Part shown: in pieces, positions 1-9,323 of the stretch | How positions within the stretch are numbered: the first letter of the stretch is position 1 | Layout of the letters: every line of letters begins with the position of its first letter | Source of the DNA: Callaeas wilsoni | Taxonomy: Eukaryota; Chordata; Aves; Passeriformes; Callaeidae | Assembly: GCA_013398955.1 (NCBI GenBank) | Contig: VWPU01018958.1 | Location: 1 to 64,000, forward strand | Direction of reading: 5' to 3' | Length of the DNA: 64,000 nt | Translations under genes and position numbers: made by a program | Notes under the pieces: model-generated | The model's input: only the letters and a program-made list of their open reading frames with translations | Databases searched by the model: none | What the model was told of the DNA's origin: nothing

Positions 1-464
1 GGGAGGCGCTGCCGCCGCCGCCGGGCGGGCTCCGGCCGCCCCGCACCGACGTCGGCGCGAAGCCCCGCCGTGCCCGGGGTGGAGCGGGGAGTGGGCGCGT
101 CGCGGGAGAGAGGAGGCAGATGCTTCCCGAGGCGCAGCCACGCCGGAGGGGCTCGACCCTGGCTGGTACCTGTCCGCCCCCTCCGGGACGCAGGCACTCA
201 CCGGGCGGGTGTCGGGGAGCGGGCAGCGCCATGCGCCCCTCCGAGGAGTGAAGGGGCGTCCGGGCCGCTCCGGTGCGGGCGCGGAGCCGCGGCGGAGGTG
301 GCCCGAGGTGACGGGAGGCCGGGAGAGGTGCCGCGCCAGCGTCGGTAGCGCTGCCACCGTAAGTCCCGGCAACTTCGCCGCCTGCCCTTCCCCACCCGCC
401 GCCCCCGGGAGAGCGGCCGCGGGGCAGGCGGGGCGGGAGAGGCGCCGGGGTCCAGCGAACCCGC

Positions 465-494
465 GGGGCAGGCGGGGAGCGGGGTACCGGGGGG
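465..494 (+). promoter_or_regulatory. G-quadruplex motif in CpG island
   Basis: Four runs of at least four G (465-468, 474-477, 481-484, 489-494) are separated by loops of 5, 3 and 4 bases. This fits the usual G4 consensus on the + strand. G4 motifs are common near vertebrate promoters; any function here is inference. Confidence 0.6.
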
Positions 495-520
495 AACACA
501 GCCCCTGGCTAGCAGTGCAC

Positions 521-531
521 CCAAAAATAGG
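521..531. promoter_or_regulatory. MEF2/CArG-like word
   Basis: CCAAAAATAGG stands alone as an A/T core in GC-rich DNA. It is one base off a MEF2 consensus and one base longer than a CArG box. It is a motif match only. Confidence 0.2.
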
Positions 532-792
532 GGGGAAAGAGGGAGAGGGTTGTAGGAGCTCCGACCCGCTGCGGCGGCGTGTGCGGTGCACCCCGGGGGA
601 AGGGGCGAGGGACGGCCGGCCGGCCGTCGCTGCCCGGCGCTGGCGGTCGGGGCGCAGCGCGGGGACGGGGCACGGTGGATCCCGGAGTTTCCGCTGCGGC
701 TTCTGCACTGGCGAGCAGGTCGCTGCCGGTACCGTATCGGTTATACCGCAGCCGCACTCCGTGCTGGAAGTACAGGGCGTTTAAATGACACC

Positions 793-799
793 TGAGTCA
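793..799. promoter_or_regulatory. AP-1 consensus site
   Basis: TGAGTCA is an exact AP-1 word at the 3' shoulder of the CpG island. A 7-base word recurs often by chance, so its position beside the island is the only reason to list it. Confidence 0.2.
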
Positions 800-2175
800 C
801 TAGTTCGTGCTTCTCAGGCATGTCAGATATTATTTCCGTGTTATTTTTCGTCTGCTGGACCGATATCTGTACTTACTTTGGTGTTTCACAATGCAAATGT
901 AATAAACAACATTAGTAGGTTTCAGAATATTGCCCTTGATGACGGTAGATTGATGTATGAGGCTATTTACTGGATATGTCCAAGTACAATACAGCACCAG
1001 CCAATTTTTTCTTTAGATTGCTATATTGATTTCATTCTTGTGGGTTTTTTTGACAAGGTTAATGTAGTTGACAATTTGCAAAGGAAAGTGAAAAACTTCT
1101 GCTTTATTTTAGTTACAGAATGGCAATTGTAGCTGAAATGATGAATGAAAAAATCATTCATAAAAAAGAGTAAATAGAAAGATGTGTATCCTAAGACCTC
1201 TCGAAGTCAATATTGTCGATATCTAACATATGTCTTCTTGCCAAGCTTTTACATATACTGCCAACCCTTGAACTTCTTAAGAGTAATACAGTGTGTGATA
1301 TTCTTCTCAGGACTGTGCACTTCAGAGTTAAGTAGTCTGATTAGAGGGAGTTTAGAATGAATTAAACAAGGCATCACAATATAATGCCTTTGCTCTTTTA
1401 TAGGCACTGAATGAAATTAAGCTCTTGCTTCTGATCCTTTTCCCTTTCAGTGGTTGAAGGATGATATTGTGGGGGGAACCCTTGTGTTTGGACAGTGAAA
1501 GGGTCCCTATGCTGCTCTAGGGCTGAGTGTATCTGGGCTGAGCAGGATAACATTTCTTTGCTACCAACAGCTCAAACTGCAGGTGGTGTTGAGCTGAAGA
1601 GGGAATTTAATTCACCTCTCACAATCCTAGGCGTAATTGTCAAGTAGGTAAATTAAATACAGGAGAGCTAATGCTTCATAGTAATTTCTTCAGACATATG
1701 ATAACCTTTGCCGGTAGGCAACTTTTGCTAAGCTACCACTCTGATGCTTACTATAGCTGTCATATGCTAGCTGACATGAAATAGTTCTGAATGAACTAAA
1801 ATACTGCGTTTCTGTACCTACTTGCATGTATTAGAATATGCAAACTTTATAAATCTTGGCTAGATGTTGGTCTTGTTAAGATCAATGGCAAAATCCTAAT
1901 TAACATCTCCAAAGGGAGGGTTTCACCGTAGGTCTTCATTATCATTTATAGTGAGTGCCAGCCAAATTTAGTTAGAAATTCAAGTGGCAATGTGTAAATC
2001 TGGCTGGTGATGGCACTTCAAACAACTCTACATAGTTCTGCTTTAGAATCATGGATAAGAGCCACACAGGTCTTAATACCTGTTAAAAAAACTATGTAGA
2101 ATAAACTGTATTGTGCTTTCATGAGGAGTAGGCGGTTCAGATTTGTCTTACACTCCAATTTTTTTGTTTCATCAG
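800..2175. other. Probable intron, no exon seen
   Basis: AT-rich DNA between the CpG island and the first exon-like block. An ATG at 785 opens a 115-codon frame to 1132, but it has no recognisable domain and no splice context. A good acceptor-like tract ends at 1450 (CCCTTTCAG), but the sequence after it reaches a stop within 16 codons without a donor. If the + strand gene is real, this is its first intron. Confidence 0.4.
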
Positions 2176-2358
2176 ACTCGATGGCTCAATCATAAAAAAA
2201 TTGAATTGCAGTTTGCAGATACACCATATTTTAACCAAGGTATTCAGGCACCACAGGGGGGAATGTTTTCTGATTATGTTGTTTGTGGCAAAGAACTTTA
2301 CAAGCAAAGTGCTAAATATTTTAATTTCTATAAAAATGTCAGCAAACAACTGAGCCAG
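2176..2358 (+). CDS. Candidate internal coding exon, unrecognised protein
   Basis: Sixty-one codons are open from end to end. The block is preceded by a pyrimidine tract ending in TTTCATCAG and followed by a near-consensus donor, CAG/GTATGG. Both boundaries are phase 0. The product begins TRWLNHKKIELQF, has a glycine-containing middle (IQAPQGGMFSDYVV) and ends in a lysine- and tyrosine-rich helix-like part (KELYKQSAKYFNFYKNV). I do not recognise the family. The first in-frame ATG is at 2263 (codon 30), so either translation starts there, giving a short 58-residue product with the next block, or an upstream coding exon lies in the island or off the window. The frame continues into the block at 2526 after a 167-base gap. 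A chance open frame flanked by splice-like words remains possible. Confidence 0.5.
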
Positions 2359-2525
2359 GTATGGTTTAGTTCTCTGCAGTTCATAAGCTTTGTTGGGAGA
2401 TGAATGAATAGAAGCATCTTGTCTAAAAACCTTGTTGAAATATTAATGAATAATATGTTCACAAGGATTAGCTTCATACACTGTCAGAATCTAGTTTAGC
2501 AAACTTTTTCTTTTCATGTCTACAG

Positions 2526-2606
2526 CTGAGTGATTTTGAAAAGCATCTGAAAAAGTTGAGAATTTTCATTAAAGATGTAAACAATGTTCTACAGAGGGTT
2601 TGCTGA
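2526..2606 (+). CDS. Candidate terminal coding exon, unrecognised protein
   Basis: An acceptor-like tract (TTTTCTTTTCATGTCTACAG) precedes this block. Read in the phase set by the block ending at 2358, it codes for 26 residues and then TGA at 2604-2606. The residues (LSDFEKHLKKLRIF, then IKDVNNVLQRVC) form a regular heptad-like pattern of leucine, isoleucine and valine with charged faces, as in an amphipathic helix. This continues the helical end of the preceding block. The joined reading frame has 87 codons. No donor suits the end of the block, so it would be the last coding exon. No domain is recognised; a spindle-, vesicle- or scaffold-type helical tail would be pure guesswork. Confidence rests on splice signals plus phase agreement, not on homology. 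Confidence 0.45.
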   Translation: MSDFEKHLKKLRIFIKDVNNVLQRVC

Positions 2607-3070
2607 ATTATTTTTATTTCAGCTCTCTTCTAGAATGAGATAAAATGGGACAATGTTTAAAACCTAGCCAGTTAAGTTTAAATCTGTATCTGTGGACCTA
2701 TAAGACGCTACATGCAAGTCCTGTTACATAATAGTATTGGTGTGACCAGCATAGCTGCCAGTAATTCCAGTAATTCAATATGTGAAAATGGAGGAAGAGA
2801 GAGCATATCATAACTCAAAATTCCTGAAAAAAATCATTAGATACAAAAAAGACTCTTCCATGTTTATTTTAAAAATAATGCATACAAATAGAAGTTTTGG
2901 GAAAATAAGCAACTAAGTAATTGAGCTATACTTGACCGAAAGTTATGCTAGCAAATACAGTTAAATTCATTGAAAGTTTTGAAAGTGATAATTGGTTCTA
3001 CATATTGGTAAGCTGGTAAACTCAGTTTTATTTTATTTCTAGTAATAAATATTTGGGTCCTAACTGTTGT
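2607..3070 (+). other. Candidate 3' untranslated region
   Basis: After the TGA at 2604 the sequence is AT-rich with no long frame. A canonical AATAAA lies at 3044-3049, followed by a T/G-rich stretch (around 3063-3080) that could be the downstream polyadenylation element. It is an assignment by position only. Confidence 0.3.
3044..3049 (+). other. Candidate polyadenylation signal
   Basis: AATAAA lies about 440 bases after the proposed stop, with GT-rich sequence following. The hexamer is common by chance in AT-rich DNA. Confidence 0.3.
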
Positions 3071-5827
3071 CATTTGTCCATATTGAAACTCGTATTAATG
3101 CCAGCACAAATCTTACCTGGGCCTTTCAGGAGGGATCCTGTTACATGCTGAGCACTTTCAACCATTGTTTGTGTTAGAGTGGCATCCAGTCAGCTCCCTA
3201 CCTAGAACTACACACACAGAGTTAAATTCACCTTCTTGAAAAGTCTCCAGTGTAAATAGTCAAGGAGGTCTAAGACATCTAGCCAAAGGCCAGATGATGA
3301 TCTCAGTCTGAAACATGAATACTCTGTATGTAACAATGGTAGACTGAGCACCTTTTAACAGGATTGAATGTTAATTGATTCTTTGATAAAAGTACCTAGA
3401 AATTAATGACCAATATCTTAAGGTTGTATGTTATATTCCTCTGATCTCATTTTCTTCAGTATTAACGTCTATGTTTACTAGCATTGGCCTTCCATAGAAC
3501 AGCATATAATTACACATTGTTTTATATTGGTTTTTGCTCTTATATACCCACTTTCCATTTGACATTGCTTTTAGTCATTTCAATGGAGTGAATTACTAAG
3601 TTACTTAAATGAAGAAACACACTGAATTGCTCTCACGAAGAACTACCTAATATAAGAGAACAATAGCAGAGGGAATCGTCCATGTCTCAGTTAAGAAGGA
3701 GCACTGCTAATTGGGCTTGATAGTCACCTGGAAGTTACAACTGGAAAATCCACATTTCCTGCTAAATGTAGTTACAGCCACGTCTCAGATGGACACTTTT
3801 TTAATCAAGGTGGTATCCACAGATACCACAGCAATCTTTCTTCAGGCCTTCTTCTGAACAAACCAAGGATATGGTCTTGCCTTACCGGAGAGCCTGTGAG
3901 CTGTTCAGTTGGCTCCATGCTTTTGAGCTGACTCTCAGTTAAGGAGTGTGGGAAGGACCTGGGGGTGGTAGTTGCCCTCTGGCAGTGAGCTCCTTTTGTC
4001 TGTTTGTGCCGCTTTGTATGGATGTATGCAAAGATTTACCACTTAACCAAGGAAGTACAAGAAATTTGGGTGTTCAGCCATAAGAAGAAAGTGGAGTCAT
4101 TGGTCATAGCTGATAGGGAATAGCACTGGGAACAAGAGTAGATATAAAGCACGTCAGAGGTATGTTGACATGTTTTTCCATGATTCCCAAAATGCCTTCT
4201 GAATCAGGATCATATGGTAGACAGGATAACTAGATCTGGTGTTAGCAAGTTACATGCAGGAGTGTAGTCCTGAAGGGTGGCTTTCTACGAGGATCAGATT
4301 AACCTGTGAACCAGAGACCGAAGGAATACATGGGGAGGAAGACTCCTGGGTCCAGGAGATGGACTGATAGTGCAGTATGTTCTTACCTGTAGCTATTGTA
4401 CACAAAACCAGCTGAAAATGCAGTTCATATGAGTGCATCTTATCTACTGCACCTCAATATGATGGCCATACTCCTTTTTCCACAGTAAACATGTGGGGTT
4501 CAGGAAAGGTGACATGGAGTGGCATCTGGACCCTGGCTTTGTTATCCTTTATAACATAGAAGACCTGACACATATTTGGCAGCATGGCTGTTCTCACCAC
4601 ACTCTTAGAAGTGTTTTTTGAAATAAGCATGCATTTCAGTTTAATATATCACATTTCAGTATTACAGTTTGATGTGACACTGTTGAGCAAATATTTCTTG
4701 CTTGATCATATCCAGCAATGTATATAAGAACCAAATCATTTTGCCTGTGGTTTTTGATGAATAATGTTAACTATTACCAAGAGTTAGATGAATAATACAT
4801 TTGATAAATCCTGCAGTATTTTTAAATCTATGGCTTCGCTGTATTTTATTCACGGTAGCTCTAGTGGTATGTACTTCCAAGTATTAAAATATGGTGTAAA
4901 CTTGTTGGTGGCTTTGACATGTTTAGTTTGTGATGTCCTCATTACCTTGGGGTAAAGCAGGCGTTATAAAATTGTTATTATTCAAAAGGAGGCATTTGAA
5001 ATGACTTTCTCTTCCTGGGTGCTCTACAAAGTACTTAACTGCCCATTGACAACTAGAAAAAAAGATTTTTATTCTGGTTATTTCTTCTAGAAATTGAACA
5101 GTCTGCAGGCAATGCCAAGTGAGTTTACAGACATATTTGGAGGTTGAGTCAAGACGAATTGTGCCTTGTCTTCAGAGTTGTCTTCTCAGAATTAAGCTGG
5201 CAATTAAAAATACCTCTTTTAAATATATTTAATGCCTCTCTGAAAACACAGTATTGCCATTACAAAGATGTCAAAGCTTCATGGTTAAGACTGTGCTGAG
5301 ATATACTTGTAAAAGAAATACAAACTAAACTTCTATTTTACCTTTTATTAGTGACAGAGATGAGATTCCGCATTTGGCACAGCGTCCCTTCAAAGGTCAA
5401 CTACATTTTCTGCTTGTGGTATTTTAATAATGAAATATTTACTTACTTTTCAGTGCTCACACAACAAAAACTGCTGTAATTCATGGCAGTGTTTACAGCT
5501 TGATGGGAGAGAGAGAAAGGTAACCAAAGAGTGAATAAATTCATAGAGTGAATTAGCCACTTCTGTTTCTCTCAGGCGGCACTGAGGCATTATCTAACAT
5601 CAGAAAGCTCAAGTGAATGTAGCATCTAAGCTATGATGTATGCAGATAGATGACTCTTTTTTTAGTCTTAATTTCCCTCCAGCTGATATCCGCAATGAGT
5701 GTTAACTGCTTAGAAAAATCACAGGTAGCTCTTCAGTTGTATTTTATCTATATCTCGATCTTCCCTACAAGTTTTGTGTGCCAGAGCAGTTATCTGTAGC
5801 AAACCTAGCTATTATGATGGAAGTGAA
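3071..5827. other. Non-coding, nothing recognised
   Basis: Single-copy-looking AT-rich sequence. The open frames on either strand are shorter than about 65 codons and resemble nothing. I see no repeat with clear ends. Confidence 0.5.
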
Positions 5828-5852
5828 TCATAGAATACCAGGTTGGAGAGAA

Positions 5853-6385
5853 GCTCAGCATGAGCTGGCCATGTGCTCATGCAGCCCAGAAAGCCAGACA
5901 TGTCCTGGGCTGAGCGGAAAGCAGCGTGACCAGCAGGTCAAGGGAGGTGATTCTCCCACTCTGTTCTGCTCTTGTGAGACCCACCTGCAGTGCTGCATCT
6001 GGCTCTGGGACCACCAACATAAGAAGGATGTGAACCTCTTGGAGCAGTTCTGGAGGAGGGACGTGAAGTTGATCAGAGGGCTGGAACACCTCTGCTGTGA
6101 AGACAGACTGAGAGAGTTGGAGAAGACAAAGCTCCAGGGAGACCTTAGAGCAGCCATCCAGTACTTAAAATGGGTGGACAAGAGGGCTGGAGAGTGACAT
6201 TTTACAGGGACATGTAGTGATAGGACAAAGAGGCATGGCTTTAAACTGAAAGAGGGCACATTTAGATTGTATAACAGGAAAAATCTTTATGATGAGAGTG
6301 GTGAGACACTACAACAGGTTGCCCAGAAAAGTTGTAGATGCTTCATACTTGGAAGTGTTCAACGCCAAGCTGGATGTGGCTTGTG
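5853..6385 (+). mobile_element. CR1 LINE fragment, 3' part of ORF2
   Basis: Translation shows the conserved C-terminal part of the CR1 reverse-transcriptase ORF2, with matches I know from bird CR1: HKKDVNLLEQF, IRGLEHL, EDRLRELE, GDLRAAIQYLKW and KRAGE. The open part ends at 6197, but the sequence continues in recognisable CR1 order (KLKEG-like, the V-x-H-W/NRLP-like block, then LEVF.A.LD-like) to about 6385, with frame breaks. It is 5'-truncated, as most CR1 copies are. Unusually, it also stops before the 3' untranslated region and ATTCTATG terminal repeats. Just left of it, at 5826-5850, is a short piece resembling a CR1 3' end in the opposite orientation. It is a dead copy and not a host gene. 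Confidence 0.92.
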
Positions 6386-9126
6386 ATCTGTGAAGAAGCA
6401 ACACGAGCCCTAAAAATGATTTTTCTCTTTAAATTTACCCTCGTTATGGTTCAGTGCCAAAATGGTGATGTTTTACACTTCCTTCAGTACAGAATCTCTT
6501 TATGTCTCACTTTATTTTGCACAAACTACATTCTTTCGAGCAGACCTATCACCATGTGATTTTTTCCAGCTTTATTTCTTGATATTTGTCTCTATTCACA
6601 TAATCTTAGTGATCTGTAGCCTCAGTCTGTAGCCTGTGTTCTGTAGTCTTAGTTACCTGTACTGTGCAGGTGCTTCATCACTAGGCCCTTCTCGTGCAGT
6701 ATACCTCCTTTTCATTGCTGAAACATGATGGTGTAATTTTCCATATGCCAGCTAACAAGCAGATGGTAAGCATCTCTTAATGGATAAGTATGATTCCTCA
6801 TGGAAGAAGTATGCATGCTGTCCCGTAAAGTTACAGCACTTTATATGTTATGGGCTGTCATCATGCATTGGAGTAAAACGAACGCAAAAGATGTTAGATG
6901 ATCTTTGCATTGCCGTGATAGTCTCTCTCCAGACTATACTAGTGGCCTGAAACAGGGTGAGCATTTCATACTCTTGAACGTGCTCTGTGCAATCTCATCC
7001 AACCTTAAATATTGAAGGACAGGAGAGAGAGGATGCTCACACCTCAAACCTACTTAGATTGCTTAGAGAAACTTTCTGAAGTTTCTTGGTTTTGCTAAGA
7101 AAAGGTCTGAGACTGATGAGTGTCCTCATATGACTAAAAGTTGGATCTCTCTTGATAAGAACTCTTTCTGTTCTCACCAGTCAATCCAGCTCCTAATGGA
7201 ATCTCCATTTTCTTCTGTCTCCAAAACAATACAGAAGGGGAACAGTAGGTTTACTGCTGTTATCCTCAGTTGTGCTGTTGCTGCACGAGTGGAAACACTT
7301 TTAGGACTGAAGGGTCCTAATTGCATCAAATAACACAAAATTCAATGAATGAAATGTTTAGGAGAAAAGGGAAAACTCAGAAGAAAGAGGTATTTTGAAT
7401 GCTATATGCACCTGAGCGTTTAGTGGTAGACGTGAACTGGGAAGTTCTGCTACAAAATGCCTAATTAACTAATAGACAGCACTGTCTTCTATTTACCTAT
7501 GTTGTATCAGGGGAAATTCCATTTACATTTCAAAGGGCAGTTTAGTTAAACTAGCTTAGAGAATCTCTGGTAAATCTTTGGCTTTGCTTCAGGGTGTTTA
7601 AGAACATTGAGAAACTGGAAGAGTAACCCATAGACAGCTGATCATGGGCTCCTGACTGTGCAGTTGTAGTGCTTGGAGTTTAGCAAGTCCTTTAAGCCCT
7701 GGTCTTGATTAAAACTCGGTGATGGGGAACAAATTGTGTGAGTGGAGATTTCCTTTAATGTTCTGGGGACCATTTCCACTAGTACAGACTGCTGAAGGGC
7801 CTCACTCTTTTAAGCCTTTGAGCTCTTCTGTGTTAGAATACAATGTTTTCTTCTGTGTTCAAATGTTGCCAAGTACATTTTGGGTTGAAGCAGGATCAAG
7901 TAATAAATAATAATCATTGTTACCATATGTTCTCACAGATAAAGCAGACCCAGTATTTTCTTGTCAGCTGGTTTGTCTTGCATTTTTTGTTTTTATTGTC
8001 TCAGGGTATTTAATAGGGTATGCTTCCTAAAGAGTGGAGTAATTTCAGCACTGAAAAGAAAACAAGTGTGTGTGGATTTATAAGTGTTTAAATGCCTGCT
8101 GACTTTATTGGCAATCAGATCTGCAGTGTTTTGGAAGAAAAATGTTTATCCCATGAAATGCCTGATGTAATCAGAGGTCATTACTGCAGAAACCTGTAGG
8201 TAGTCACCAAATAAATTTATCGCTCCTTTTTCATCTGCTGTTCAGATTTACATGCAGAATAATAATCCAAGCCCACTCCGGCATTTTGTAGCTGTTTGAG
8301 TTGTCTGCACAGTGACAGAAATTACACAAATCTTGGTATTTAAACTAGCAGCCTCCCCTTTAATAAAAGGAAAAGAAGTGGGGTTTAATGGCCTAAAGTG
8401 TGTGAGAAATGAGTGTGATTAAGCCAGAAGGAGGTATGTATGCACCGTATGCAGAAAGGGTCCTGAGTAACCTCAAATATTAACTGAAAGTATCTCCATC
8501 GCCTTGCAAAATATTGGGACAGTGCTTTTGTAGTATCAAAGCCTATAATTTATCTACTTATGTAAATAATTTACAACATATGGTCAGTATATTATTTACT
8601 ATAATGTGGATCATCAAATGTTACAGACATATCACATACCACATCAAAGAATATGTTTGATGAGAGGTTTTCTTGAAGTGATGAATTATATTTTTTCAAC
8701 TGACATGCAATTCCACATGGAGAAATCACACGGGTTTAATATTTAAAGATAGTTATGCTAATTACTTCAGTGTAGAATTCAAGAAATTTCAGAGCTAATT
8801 TTACTGTTGAAAATGTTCGAATTTTCTTTAAGTGAAAATTAAACATATAAATTAATTACAAGATTTTAAAAATAAATGCTGGGTTTTACTATCACTATAA
8901 AAAAACTTCTGCAAGTGATCAAAATTTAAGTTAAGTATAAAAAATTTTATATTAAAAGACTATTTTCATTTTTTAAATTTCACTGTAGTACGATAAGTGT
9001 CTTGAACTCAACAGTGGACATGTTTTGGATGGACAAGGATGCAACAGACTGGAGGAGATATTGGGAGAGAAAACAGCCCTATTCACAGTGCATACTAATT
9101 TAAAAAATAAAAAAGTGTCTCTATCT
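6386..9126. other. Non-coding, possible conserved element near 8.1-8.4 kb
   Basis: AT-rich sequence without convincing exons. The 8110-8370 part looks less repeat-like and holds a GC-balanced core with several homeodomain-type words; it is listed among the findings. The rest shows nothing I can name. Confidence 0.45.
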
Positions 9127-9323
9127 TCAGTCTGTTGGATTTATTTGGAAGGTTTTAGCCAGATAATTTTCACGATCTCTGAAGATCTCCTCCAGTGCAT
9201 GATATATTGCTTTGCTTACGTTCACAAGTTCTGGTCCCTCTTTTTGCCTGAGAAGTTCTTGTGCTACCATGCGGTGGAAAACGGACTTGGCAATAGATGG
9301 CTTCTGAGTCAAGACTGAACCTT
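9127..9323 (-). CDS. Candidate terminal coding exon, unrecognised protein
   Basis: Read on the - strand, an acceptor-like TACACAAATGTAG is followed at 9323 by an open frame of 65 codons ending in TGA at 9129-9127. The product has a protein-like composition, with pieces SVLTQKPSIAKSVFHRM, AQELLRQKEGPELVNV, SKAIYHALEEIFRDREN and YLAKTFQINPTD. Two amphipathic helices are likely; ELVNVSKAIYHALEEIF has the hydrophobic spacing seen in kinase-anchoring helices, but that is only a resemblance. The exon would begin in phase with one base of its first codon supplied upstream. I could not find the preceding exon, which should lie at higher coordinates. It could be the tail of a large minus-strand gene, a pseudogene remnant, or a chance frame. 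Confidence 0.35.

Larger units (their letters stand above)
1..780. promoter_or_regulatory. CpG island, probable promoter with first exon
   Basis: This stretch is very rich in G+C and in CpG, and changes abruptly to AT-rich DNA after about 780. It contains GC boxes of the GGGCGG type (for example around 429-440). A vertebrate island like this normally marks a promoter and first exon. Direction is ambiguous. On the + strand a donor-like ACC/GTAAGT lies at 358/359; on the - strand a donor-like CCCG/GTGAGT lies at 202/201. The + direction would suit the exon-like blocks at 2176 and 2526. No TATA box is clear. The ATG at 120 opens a 43-codon frame ending just before 250 that resembles no protein I know, so the exon may be untranslated. 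The island is probably cut by the left edge of the window. Confidence 0.85.

Noticed and set aside
785..1132. 115-codon frame starting with ATG next to the CpG island
   Set aside because: No recognisable domain, aromatic- and isoleucine-rich composition like translated AT-rich DNA, no splice or polyadenylation context.
1430..1500. Strong polypyrimidine acceptor followed by a short frame
   Set aside because: The frame stops after about 15 codons without a donor site, so an exon is not supported.
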